From Sphingobacterium spiritivorum (GTDB lineage: Bacteria; Bacteroidota; Bacteroidia; Sphingobacteriales; Sphingobacteriaceae), in assembly GCF_016724845.1 (NCBI RefSeq), contig NZ_CP068082.1:1302001-1366000 (forward strand): a stretch of 64,000 nucleotides of DNA. Reading direction: 5' to 3'. The position numbers and the translations under genes are program-made. Position 1 is the stretch's first letter, and each line of letters starts with the position of its first letter. The notes below the pieces were generated by a model. It made no database searches and was not told the origin of the DNA. It saw nothing but the letters and a program-made list of their open reading frames with translations. This document shows, piece by piece, positions 37,601-45,982 of the stretch.

Positions 37601-38016
37601 ATGGTACAACTGCCAATCATGGTGTTATTATGGATGGTATTTTAGTGGACCCAAATGGTAACAGACTTGGAGAAAACACACAAGTTGTGCACTATATGTG
37701 GAAATATGCAGGATCATATGCGGCCTGGTCAGGTATTAATATGCCACGTAGTTTAGCGGTTATGGACAATTCATGGATCAAACTTCGTGAGCTTAGACTA
37801 ACCTATCAGATTCCTAAATCAGTTGTTCAAAAGACCAAGTTTTTCCAGGGACTTAGTGCTTCTGTAATAGGACGGGATCTATTCTATATATATACCAGCT
37901 TACCAGACAAGTTAAATCCGGAAGCGATTAACGGTATCGGGAATGCACAGGGCATTGAATTCGGCGCTTTGCCTGGCGTCCGCTCTTTCGGATTTAGCCT
38001 AAATGCTTCATTTTAA
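34630..38016 (+). CDS. SusC-like TonB-dependent transporter, cassette 2
   Basis: A 1128-residue transporter, the longest of the four. The signal peptide ('MKQFYQTCCTIMLLSIFSIT' then 'SVFAQQ') and regulatory-like domain are close to those of cassette 1. The linker is 'LDEVVVTALGIKREAKSLGY', the plug ends with 'LYGARGGNGVVLITTKKGK', and the last strand is 'FGFSLNASF'. The barrel has little similarity in its loops to the other copies, so the ligand probably differs. SusD begins 12 nt after the stop. Confidence 0.95.
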   Translation: MKQFYQTCCTIMLLSIFSITSVFAQQTVTGKVTDASGNVPGVSVSVKGTSRGTQTAADGSYSIQASEGDILRFSMVGYSAQEVTVTTAKTINILLEENQGSLDEVVVTALGIKREAKSLGYSTQKVGGEELTKTNAPNALVGAMGKVSGMNVSLSNGVEGGSQRVVIRGAASLTGANQPLYVVDGMPLDNNPISSRGNDITKANGASQDWGSALNFINPDDIEDITVLKGPTAAALYGARGGNGVVLITTKKGKLKEGFGIDYNYTFRSNDPFRFQEMQNKYGYGGAIALYSKTPTLPTDGNGQLRYPGEAPWTNSGITDQKWLSHGQVPGGKNTYDYFSWYGTGASWGAEMAGQEITWWDGTKRKYSPQPDNVQSFYRTGNTQTHNVAFSGANDLGSIRLSYTKQNNTAIIPNSDFSNNTFNLGSNIKITKKVTADVTTSYINYSRKNSPEVGNSNNSWGKFSTYGMSRDYQNLEKDIYRNADGSKNLLDGSVYPLSYPYGGYGKDIYWNTFMNNSYLNRDQLLGTIKLNAEITDWLSVMGRASGNFSSDEIERKNYPTDKEGVQGTYAHELYKTTERNLDFLATAKKDNLGGSKFSGSIAVGASSWYSNYRGVQAKNDGPFAVPYLFYLKNINKTGNAIDFQPEEERIEQQINSVFTIGNISYDNFLFLEATFRNDWASTLPKDTRSYNYPAASLSYVFTEKWNARPSWLDYGKLRAAFAKSAIGTKPYQTSYIYKTGIFNGQPTRRIAENLLPASTLRPQRSTSYELGTDMSFLQNRLGLTFTYYKVNSTDQIIDLNIAPSSGITGVRTNSGELQNQGIEFTLRGTPVKTKDFSWDLTLNGAHNKNKLVYLAPGIEEYYLDEMFGINGVTMKVKVGDNFGTIYGTDFTYDKETGKRIVEQVLDANGQVAGTRYKVTTDQVAIGNANPKLTGGLGTNLRYKNFSLYALADFKWGGDVWSGSYSTAMGNGQAPETLYERDGNGLAYTYPDGTTANHGVIMDGILVDPNGNRLGENTQVVHYMWKYAGSYAAWSGINMPRSLAVMDNSWIKLRELRLTYQIPKSVVQKTKFFQGLSASVIGRDLFYIYTSLPDKLNPEAINGIGNAQGIEFGALPGVRSFGFSLNASF

Positions 38017-38028
38017 AATTTGTCAATC

Positions 38029-39630
38029 ATGAAAAGAAATTATCTAAATACAATACTAGCCTTATCCATATGTGTAGGAACAGTCTCGATGTCATCTTGT
38101 ACTAAAGATTTCGAGGAAATGAATACTCCATGGAAAGATGCACAGACTGCTGACATTAACAGCTTATATAATGGTATAGTAGCCAGTCTGGAACTAGGCG
38201 CTCAGGAGCAGGCGACTGCAAACACATGGATTTATCCTATTACACAGTTGGGGACTACAGTTGGAAATTCCAACTATAGCATGCAAAATGCCTCCAATGA
38301 ACTTTGGGAAGAATATTACAGAGACCTTATCGGGATTCGCCAGATAGAAAAGTTAATATCAGAATCTCCGGATAAAGCCAAATATCAAAATATTCAGGCA
38401 ATGACAACTATCCTGAAAGCGTACAAAACTTTCAAAATAACTGATATTTTCGGTGATATACCTTATTCTGAAGCCGGAAAAGGAGATATGGGACCAACGA
38501 ATTATGTTCCTAAATATGATTCACAAAAAGAATTGTACGAATCGCTTCTTAATGACCTCAAAAATGCAGTAGCTAGTCTCAGTACATCTGCTGATCAAAT
38601 CAGTCTGGGCGGTTCTGAATCTTTATTTAACAACGACATTACTAAATGGAAAAAATTTGGTAATTCCTTAAGATTAAGATATGCATTAAGAATGAATGAT
38701 GTGAATTCCAGCGCAGCTGTTCCTCATATTCAGGAAGCTCTCACTTTACCACTTTTAGAGAATACAGAGAATGTAGGACTTACCCCTGCAGTTCAAAATT
38801 TTACCGGGGAATGGAGAGAATGGTCATTTCATTCCGGAATTTACCTTCGTATGGGAAGTACTGCATGGAATATGTTAAGCAATTCCAATGCTACAAACGG
38901 ATCCGGAATATTTGATCCTAGAGCTAAAATCTTCTTCGAAACAAATGTAAACAACCAATGGGTGGCGAAAGAGCAGAATGTAGCGACAACGGAAGCCGGT
39001 GAACCTTACAATAGACGCAGAGATGATGACTGGTCAAATAAAGGTGCAGGAAATCTTCTTTCTAACTTCAACTATTATTTTGGTCGTGACAAGAATATCC
39101 CTGAACTTATTATCACAGCGGCGGAAGTATACTTCCTTAAGGCTGAGGCTGCTGTCAAAGGGCTGGGAAGGCCTGTCAGTCGTGCAGATGCCAAAACCCA
39201 ATATGAAAACGGTGTTAAATCTTCTGTCAACTTTTGGGTATCCATGGCGATGCAAAGTGCAGTTTGGAAAGAAAACAAACCTACTGCTATGCCAACTACA
39301 AGCGAGTTGAATACCATACTTGCGAATCCTAAAGTTGCATTTTCGACTTCATTATCAGCACAGGATGCATTGAAATTGATATATGCTCAACGTTGGTTAG
39401 ACAATTTCAGACAGCCATATGATGCATGGGCCTTATCCAGACAGACAGACGCTACTCCAAAATCTACGGTTAGTAACAATCTGTATGAAAATGAATTTGG
39501 AAAAATAAAAAGGCTGAATTATGCTGAAAAAGAATATCAATTCAACAGACAAAATACCTTGCTGGCAACCAATAATCAAACGAATTCTGAAGAATGGCAG
39601 AAAGTCAAAGTATGGTGGGATATTAATTAA
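38029..39630 (+). CDS. SusD/RagB-like glycan-binding lipoprotein, cassette 2
   Basis: A 533-residue lipoprotein; the ATG at 38029 is preferred to a TTG nine bases earlier. The signal ends at 'VSMSSC' (Cys near residue 24). SusD features include 'KDFEEMNTPWKDA', 'DIFGDIPYSEAGKGD', 'YDSQKELYESLLNDLKNAV', 'FGNSLRLRYALRMNDV' and the C-terminal 'VKVWWDIN'. The 'IFGDIPYSEA' signature places it, with the SusD proteins of cassettes 3 and 4, in the PF12771-like branch. A terminator follows within 20 nt. Confidence 0.93.
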   Translation: MKRNYLNTILALSICVGTVSMSSCTKDFEEMNTPWKDAQTADINSLYNGIVASLELGAQEQATANTWIYPITQLGTTVGNSNYSMQNASNELWEEYYRDLIGIRQIEKLISESPDKAKYQNIQAMTTILKAYKTFKITDIFGDIPYSEAGKGDMGPTNYVPKYDSQKELYESLLNDLKNAVASLSTSADQISLGGSESLFNNDITKWKKFGNSLRLRYALRMNDVNSSAAVPHIQEALTLPLLENTENVGLTPAVQNFTGEWREWSFHSGIYLRMGSTAWNMLSNSNATNGSGIFDPRAKIFFETNVNNQWVAKEQNVATTEAGEPYNRRRDDDWSNKGAGNLLSNFNYYFGRDKNIPELIITAAEVYFLKAEAAVKGLGRPVSRADAKTQYENGVKSSVNFWVSMAMQSAVWKENKPTAMPTTSELNTILANPKVAFSTSLSAQDALKLIYAQRWLDNFRQPYDAWALSRQTDATPKSTVSNNLYENEFGKIKRLNYAEKEYQFNRQNTLLATNNQTNSEEWQKVKVWWDIN

Positions 39631-39649
39631 TTTCTACTATCCGTTATTA

Positions 39650-39678
39650 AAAGGGCACCTTACAGGTGTCCTTTTTTT
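39650..39678 (+). terminator. Terminator of cassette 2
   Basis: A 10-bp stem AAGGGCACCT / AGGTGTCCTT (one G-U pair, 3-nt loop) followed by a T-tract. Confidence 0.85.
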
Positions 39679-39754
39679 GTTAAAGGGCCAACCTACTTCA
39701 TAAAATAACACCTCTTTTCTACGAAAACATATTAAACAAAATGCCAGAAAAACA

Positions 39755-39815
39755 AAATACTTATTGTTAAATTTTAAAAAGTATTTGAAGTTTATATCTT
39801 TTTAACATACCTTTA
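39755..39815 (+). promoter_or_regulatory. Cassette 3 promoter and operator element (most symmetric copy)
   Basis: AAATACTT (39755-39762) and AAGTATTT (39779-39786) form a perfect 8-bp inverted repeat with a 16-nt AT-rich spacer. The right arm overlaps the -33 TTTG (39784-39787). GAAGTT and 20 nt separate it from the -7 TACCTTTA (39808-39815). This copy shows the operator symmetry best. Confidence 0.72.
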
Positions 39816-39850
39816 ACGCCGAATCTATATTATTTTAACAATTAATGAAT

Positions 39851-41056
39851 ATGGAAAAGACCGTTTTAGGCCTTAAAGAATTGCTTTTGAATCTGCTTTA
39901 TTTCAATAGTACCTACACTATTGCGGAATTAAGCGGATTGACCAACAAGAGTATTCCCAGTATTTCGAAGATTGTTAATGAATTGCTGGAAGACAAGCTC
40001 TTAATTGAGGATGGTCTGGCTCCTTCTACCGGAGGAAGAAGAGCTATCCATTATGCCTTAAACGCAAAATTAAATTGTTACATTCTAACCGTTGCCATAG
40101 ATCAGCATTATACTTCAGTAATTGTCTACGATCTCCATAATAAAGAAGTAACTCCCGTCCATACCATTGAAAATCATCTTGATCATCCGGAAGAAGCTTT
40201 TAGCAATATTGTCAGTCTGATTAATGAGTTGCTCACAAAACATCATTTATCTGCAGATAATATCCTTGGCATTGGTGTAAGTATGCCGGGGTTTGTAGAT
40301 AATGTATCCGGAACAAACGGCTCATTTAAAGATTTTCAGTTGTTCAATATCAAGAAAGAGTTTGAACGGGTATTTGCTATTCCAACTTTTATAGAGAATG
40401 ATTCTACAGCTATAGCAATCGCAGAGCAGAATTTCGGAAAAGCAAAAGAAATCTCTCACGCCCTGATTATCAATGTAGGCTGGGGAGTCGGTCTGGGAAT
40501 CATAGTGGACAACAAACTGTTCAGAGGCTTCAGCGGATATGCGGGCGAATTCAGTCATATCCCCTTGTCAAAAAGTAAAAAAATGTGTTCCTGTGGCAAG
40601 ACCGGTTGCCTGGAAGTAGAGGCTTCCCTTTCTGCAGCAGTAGCGCATCTCGAAGAAAGACTCGCAACAGGTGAAAAGTCCGTCATTCAATATGAGGATT
40701 CACAAAATCAACTTCAAAAAGCACAACTTCTTATCAATGCCGCTCTTGGCGGTGACCAGCTTGCTATATCGGCTTTAAACAAATCAGCATATATGCTGGG
40801 TAAAGGAATCGCAACCCTGATCCATATTATGAATCCGCAGAAAATAATCATCAGCGGCCGGGGAGCTGAAGCAGGAAAAATTCTGATGCCGCAGATTCAG
40901 ACTGCAATTCATGAATTCTGTATACCTAAAATATCCAATAAAACAGTTCTAGAGATTTCAGACATGAAAAATGCACAGCTTATCGGCACAGCATCTATCG
41001 TATTCGAATATTCACTTACCAAATTTGCAAACCTTAATAAATCATTAATAAAATGA
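39851..41056 (+). CDS. ROK-family transcriptional regulator, cassette 3
   Basis: A 401-residue paralog of the other two regulators. The ATG at 39851 is preferred to one six bases earlier because it matches the aligned 'MEK' start of the paralogs. Recognition helix 'KSIPSISKIVNEL', 'IENDSTAIAIAEQNFG' (about 182) and zinc motif CSCGKTGCLE (about 247) are present. The phosphate-1 motif is again degenerate ('AIDQHYT'). Its stop codon overlaps the SusC start (ATGA), so translation is probably coupled, the tightest junction of the three cassettes. Confidence 0.92.
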   Translation: MEKTVLGLKELLLNLLYFNSTYTIAELSGLTNKSIPSISKIVNELLEDKLLIEDGLAPSTGGRRAIHYALNAKLNCYILTVAIDQHYTSVIVYDLHNKEVTPVHTIENHLDHPEEAFSNIVSLINELLTKHHLSADNILGIGVSMPGFVDNVSGTNGSFKDFQLFNIKKEFERVFAIPTFIENDSTAIAIAEQNFGKAKEISHALIINVGWGVGLGIIVDNKLFRGFSGYAGEFSHIPLSKSKKMCSCGKTGCLEVEASLSAAVAHLEERLATGEKSVIQYEDSQNQLQKAQLLINAALGGDQLAISALNKSAYMLGKGIATLIHIMNPQKIIISGRGAEAGKILMPQIQTAIHEFCIPKISNKTVLEISDMKNAQLIGTASIVFEYSLTKFANLNKSLIK

Positions 41057-44000
41057 AACAAATCTATCAATCATGTTGCATGATAGTAATGGTCTCGATC
41101 CTGTCGGTGACTAATCTATTTGCACAACAAAATGTTACCGGAAAAGTAACAGATGCACAAGGAGCTGTTCCCGGAGTAACCGTATCGGTAAAAGGTACCG
41201 CCCGTGGTACACAGACCGGCACAGACGGAAGCTACAGTATTCAGGCCAATGCAGGTGAAATTATTCGTTTCTCTATCGTAGGCTATGCTGCACAGGAATT
41301 TACGGTATCTACAGCTAAAACGATTAATGTAACCTTAAAAGAAGATGCAGGAGCACTGGAGGAAGTTGTTGTTACAGCGATGGGTATCAAAAGAGAGGCA
41401 AAAGCATTAGGTTATGCCGTATCAAACATCAAAGCTGATGAAATTACAAAGGCCGGAAATACCAACTTTGGATCGGCACTATATGGTAAAGCTCCGGGTG
41501 TGAAAATCACAACTGCTCCGGGTGGTGCCTCAAGTGCTGTAAACGTGCAAATCCGTGGTATCAACTCCCTGAATTATCAAAGACAACCGCTTTACGTCGT
41601 AGATGGTATTGTTATCAGAAATGATCAGCAAAACGGAAGTTCCGGTGCCAATAACAACAATTACTGGGGTGATCAGCGCATCAGAGGTAACGGTATGCTG
41701 GACATCAATCCTGCTGATATCGACAACATCTCTATCTTAAAAGGCGCTGCTGCAAGTGCACTTTATGGTTCGGATGCAGCGAGTGGTGTTATTGTCATTA
41801 CCACAAAAAAAGGATCAAAAGGCAGAGGATTAGGTATTGATTTCAATTACAACGGATCTATCGAAAGAGCTGCTTTCTTACCCAAATTCCAGAATGAATA
41901 TGGTCCGGGATACGATGCTGCTACCAATACCGCAAATGGTGCATCAGCAGAAGGATGGATTCCTGCAGCAGATTCCCCATCAGGAAGACGTCCATATTTC
42001 CGTGCGTACGGTAACTTTGGACCGAAATTCACAGGTGAGGAAGTGATGTGGTGGGACGGACAGGTACGGACCTATTCTGCAAGACCAAACAATTACTATG
42101 ATGTATTTGATAAGGGTTACAACTCCAATATCAATGTGGGTATCTCTAACCAGACAGACAATATCAATTACAGATTGAGTGCTACCCGTATGGACTATAA
42201 GAGTACAAGTCCGGGCAGTAAGCAAAATAAAAACACATTCAACTTAAACAGTTCTATTAAACTGAGTGACAAGTTGTCTACAGACATTGTAGCTAACTAC
42301 ATTAACACTAACACCCATAACCGTTCTCATTTATTAGGACAGGTATTGGGCTCTTTTGACGGATTCTTTAGCCGGACAGAGGATATGTCTGCATTAAAAA
42401 ATGCTTACGAAACTGCAGACGGATATAAATATTCAAGATTCGGAACCGGAAGACCTGGTGACTTAAAATATACCATCCGTCCATACAATCTGATGGATTA
42501 CTTCTGGACACAGTACAAAAACAACTACGATGAGACTGAAAACCGTCTCTTAACGAGTGCTACATTAAACTGGGATGTCATCAAGAACCTGAGATTCCGC
42601 GGAAGAATTGGTAATGACCTTACTTCAGCTACCAGTCGGTACGAACAGTATAATGAGTATCCAACAGCCTACAATTCTACAACCGAAAGTACGGGTGGTT
42701 ATACGACGACAAAAGGAGTCTATTCTATTCTGTACGGAGATGCCATGTTAACGTATTCCAACAAGATCAACGAAGATTTTGATTACTCTGCCAGCGTGGG
42801 TTTCCAATCCCGTTCAGAAAAATATGATGACCAGTCATCCGGTACAAATGCAGGTCTGGTGACTGAAAACTGGTTTAGTCTGAGCAACAGTTATGCAATA
42901 CCTAACACTTCTAATACGAGAAAAGAAATGTTAAAGTATGCATACTTTGGATCATTGAATGTTGGTTACAAAGGGTATCTGTATCTGGATGGAACATACA
43001 GATCTGAATATTCTTCTACCCTACCTGTACAGAACAATAACTACAACTACGGCTCTATAAGTGGAAGTTTTATCTTTTCTGATGCTTTCAACTTGAAAAA
43101 TGATACATTCAGCTACGGTAAACTAAGAGCTTCATATGGTATTGTAGGTAATGATGCAGGTATTTATCTGGCAAATATTGCTTACAACCAGACGTCATTA
43201 CAAACTATAAACGGATCTGTTCCTTCTCTGACTTATGGAAATTCATACGGTAACTTAAATCTGAAACCGGAGCGTAAGTACGAAACAGAATTCGGGGTGG
43301 AGTTGAAATTCCTGAAAAACAGACTTGGATTGGATGCAAGTTACTACACCAACCGTATCGAGGATCAAATCCTTCCGTTAGCAGCGCCTGCTTCATCCGG
43401 AGCAACTTCTCAGGTATTAAATGTCGGAGAGATCGCTAACAACGGGGTTGAGATTTCCCTTTCCGGTACACCGATTCAGAATGATGTATTTACCTGGACA
43501 TCACGTATCAACTACGCTTTCAACCAGTCCAAAGTTAAATCATTGGCAGAAGGAGTAGACGAACTGGTATTCTATGATTCGGATCAAAGCTCATTGAGAA
43601 TTGTCGCAAGACCGGGTGAAAAATTAGGAAATATCTATGTATATCCTTTGGCAACAGATGCAAACGGTAATAACCTGATTACGGACGAAGGTTATTATGT
43701 TGTTGACAAGACACAATACAAAAATGTAGGTAACATTCTTCCTAAAGCAATAGGTGGATGGACCAATACATTTACATACAAAAACTTTATGCTGGATTTT
43801 ACAGCAGACTACCGTTTTGGCGGAAAAATGGTTTCCCAGAATCTGAAATACGGTATGAGTGCAGGTCAGTATGAAAATACACTTCCGTACAGAGAAGGTG
43901 GTGTAACGCTTCAGGGTGTTAGTGAAAAAACAGGTGCACCTAACACAGTCAACCTGAGTGCAGCAGAGTATTACATGAATACATTTGGTTGGGGAGCAGA

Positions 44001-44277
44001 TTCATGGAATGAAAAAGGTGCAGTATATGACAACAGCTTTATCAAACTAAGAGAGCTTTCTATCGGATACAAAATCCCGGATGCTTTCACAAGCAAGCTT
44101 AAAATAAACAATCTTCGTGTATCCCTAATCGGAAGAAACTTATTCTATTTCTACAGAACATTAGATAATCTGGATCCGGAATCTCCTGTTGGAAACCAGT
44201 GGTGGTCACAAGGTGTAGACGTTGGTTCTACAGCTGCTACCCGTAGTTTCGGATTTTCTTTGAATGCTAATTTCTAA
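41053..44277 (+). CDS. SusC-like TonB-dependent transporter, cassette 3
   Basis: A 1074-residue transporter with signal peptide 'MKQIYQSCCMIVMVSILSVT', regulatory-like domain (about 27-105), linker 'LEEVVVTAMGIKREAKALGY', plug ending 'LYGSDAASGVIVITTKKGSK' and last strand 'FGFSLNANF'. Codon use and the N-terminal block match the other cassettes. The SusD start lies 19 nt after its stop. It probably imports an oligosaccharide released by the GH29/GH3 enzymes encoded just downstream. Confidence 0.95.
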   Translation: MKQIYQSCCMIVMVSILSVTNLFAQQNVTGKVTDAQGAVPGVTVSVKGTARGTQTGTDGSYSIQANAGEIIRFSIVGYAAQEFTVSTAKTINVTLKEDAGALEEVVVTAMGIKREAKALGYAVSNIKADEITKAGNTNFGSALYGKAPGVKITTAPGGASSAVNVQIRGINSLNYQRQPLYVVDGIVIRNDQQNGSSGANNNNYWGDQRIRGNGMLDINPADIDNISILKGAAASALYGSDAASGVIVITTKKGSKGRGLGIDFNYNGSIERAAFLPKFQNEYGPGYDAATNTANGASAEGWIPAADSPSGRRPYFRAYGNFGPKFTGEEVMWWDGQVRTYSARPNNYYDVFDKGYNSNINVGISNQTDNINYRLSATRMDYKSTSPGSKQNKNTFNLNSSIKLSDKLSTDIVANYINTNTHNRSHLLGQVLGSFDGFFSRTEDMSALKNAYETADGYKYSRFGTGRPGDLKYTIRPYNLMDYFWTQYKNNYDETENRLLTSATLNWDVIKNLRFRGRIGNDLTSATSRYEQYNEYPTAYNSTTESTGGYTTTKGVYSILYGDAMLTYSNKINEDFDYSASVGFQSRSEKYDDQSSGTNAGLVTENWFSLSNSYAIPNTSNTRKEMLKYAYFGSLNVGYKGYLYLDGTYRSEYSSTLPVQNNNYNYGSISGSFIFSDAFNLKNDTFSYGKLRASYGIVGNDAGIYLANIAYNQTSLQTINGSVPSLTYGNSYGNLNLKPERKYETEFGVELKFLKNRLGLDASYYTNRIEDQILPLAAPASSGATSQVLNVGEIANNGVEISLSGTPIQNDVFTWTSRINYAFNQSKVKSLAEGVDELVFYDSDQSSLRIVARPGEKLGNIYVYPLATDANGNNLITDEGYYVVDKTQYKNVGNILPKAIGGWTNTFTYKNFMLDFTADYRFGGKMVSQNLKYGMSAGQYENTLPYREGGVTLQGVSEKTGAPNTVNLSAAEYYMNTFGWGADSWNEKGAVYDNSFIKLRELSIGYKIPDAFTSKLKINNLRVSLIGRNLFYFYRTLDNLDPESPVGNQWWSQGVDVGSTAATRSFGFSLNANF

Positions 44278-44296
44278 TCCATCAATCCTTTACAAA

Positions 44297-45877
44297 ATGA
44301 AAAAATCACTATTATATATTTTGTTTTCAGGACTTACTCTTCTTTCCTTCACGGGTTGTAAGAAAGATCTTGAAGATAAATTTCAAAACCCCGATGCCTC
44401 TACACAGGCAAACATTCCGGCTTTTTTCACGGATATGCTCAACAATGACCGCGTAAGACCATCTTACTGGCATTACAGAACTTTCATTCTTTCTAATCAG
44501 GCTATATATACACAAACGGCATCTTTCTATCCGTCCAATACCATGTATCAGCCAAATGACGGGTATGCATATAATTACTGGACAGATTTCTATGCACCGG
44601 GTGTATTAGGTATCTACCGTTCAATGGAAGTGGCCTATGCGAATCTTCCTGAAACAGAAAGAGCAACCAAGGAAGTATTCCTGAATGCAGGTAAAGTTGT
44701 TCTTTTTGATGAAGCATCAAAAATGATTGATAACTTCGGTGATATTCCTTTCAGTGAAGCAGGTAGCTTACCAACTAACAGTACGATCATCAAACCAAAA
44801 TTTGATGACCAGAAAGAGCTATACTATTCGTTTATCGATGAACTGAAAGCGCTGAACCTTTATTTTGAAAAAGCCAGCACCAATGCAGATTTTTCAAAAT
44901 ATGATATTCTGAATAGCGGTAACATCCAGAAATGGAGAAAATACACGAATTCATTACGCCTTCGTCTGCTAATGAGAATTTCTAATGTGGATGAAACGAA
45001 AGCCAGAACAGAGATTATGGAAATGCTGGGCAATGCGACTCTATATCCGTTAGTTGACGGATCCGCTAATCCAAATTATTCTCCGAAAGCAGATGATATC
45101 TTATTGTATCCTTTGACAAACAACACAACCAGTCTGAGACAGGCATTATTGGAGGGACCTAATCACTATGCAACAGACTATATGCTGAATAAAGTGATGC
45201 TCCCTTCAAATGACCCGAGGATCCCAGTATTCTATGATAAGTTCGGAAGAACAGTAGACGGAAAATTTATCCAAAACAAAGAGTATAAAGCAATGCCTAT
45301 TGAATTTACATCAACAGACATGGAAAACAATTTCCAGGACTATGCAGTGCTGGACTCTGCGACATTCTTTGATAATGTAGCCACTCCGGGTATTGTGATC
45401 AATGCTTCAGAAGTCAATTTCATCAAAGCGGAAGCACACCTGAGATGGGGTAATGAAGCAGATGCGAAGACGGCTTATGATCTGGGGGTTAAACAATCCA
45501 TTACGTTCTATTACTACCTTAATAATCTGAATACTTCGGGATTAAAAACAGAACAAAAACCAACTGAAGAAATTATCTCTGCCTTTGTGGATAATTCGGC
45601 AGCTTCCTTTACCGGAGATGCAACCAAGAAGTTAGAACTTATTATCACGCAAAAATGGTTACATTTCGGTTATTTACAGGCACAGCAAGCCTGGTCTGAA
45701 TACAGAAGAACTGAACTTCCAAAACTGACATTCCAGACTGCAGGTCTTGTCAACTATGCTAATCCTCCAAAAAGATTAACATATCCAAGTACGGAAGTTT
45801 CAAACAACAATGTAAACTATCAGGCTGTTAAAAGTAAAGACACCAGAGACACAAAGATATTCTGGGATATTAAGTAA
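44297..45877 (+). CDS. SusD/RagB-like glycan-binding lipoprotein, cassette 3
   Basis: A 526-residue lipoprotein. The start at 44297 is chosen because it gives the lipoprotein signal 'MKKSLLYILFSGLTLLSFTG' then Cys21; an earlier in-frame ATG lies inside SusC. SusD features include 'NFGDIPFSEAGSLP', 'FDDQKELYYSFIDELKAL', 'YTNSLRLRLLMRISNV', 'ITQKWLHFGYLQAQQAWSEY' and 'PPKRLTYPSTEVSNNNVNY', ending 'KIFWDIK'. It is followed closely by a terminator. Confidence 0.93.
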   Translation: MKKSLLYILFSGLTLLSFTGCKKDLEDKFQNPDASTQANIPAFFTDMLNNDRVRPSYWHYRTFILSNQAIYTQTASFYPSNTMYQPNDGYAYNYWTDFYAPGVLGIYRSMEVAYANLPETERATKEVFLNAGKVVLFDEASKMIDNFGDIPFSEAGSLPTNSTIIKPKFDDQKELYYSFIDELKALNLYFEKASTNADFSKYDILNSGNIQKWRKYTNSLRLRLLMRISNVDETKARTEIMEMLGNATLYPLVDGSANPNYSPKADDILLYPLTNNTTSLRQALLEGPNHYATDYMLNKVMLPSNDPRIPVFYDKFGRTVDGKFIQNKEYKAMPIEFTSTDMENNFQDYAVLDSATFFDNVATPGIVINASEVNFIKAEAHLRWGNEADAKTAYDLGVKQSITFYYYLNNLNTSGLKTEQKPTEEIISAFVDNSAASFTGDATKKLELIITQKWLHFGYLQAQQAWSEYRRTELPKLTFQTAGLVNYANPPKRLTYPSTEVSNNNVNYQAVKSKDTRDTKIFWDIK

Positions 45878-45895
45878 TAAATCTATTTCAATTCA

Positions 45896-45927
45896 TAAAA
45901 AAGCTGCCAATTGGCAGCTTTTTTTGT
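45896..45927 (+). terminator. Terminator of cassette 3
   Basis: A symmetric hairpin AAAGCTGCCAA / TTGGCAGCTTT with flanking A and T runs, 20 nt after the SusD stop. It separates the SusCD unit from the hydrolase genes. Confidence 0.85.
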
Positions 45928-45982
45928 TAAAAATCAGTATTTTTAAAGTTGATAAAAAATCACCCCTAAGCATTTATATGAA

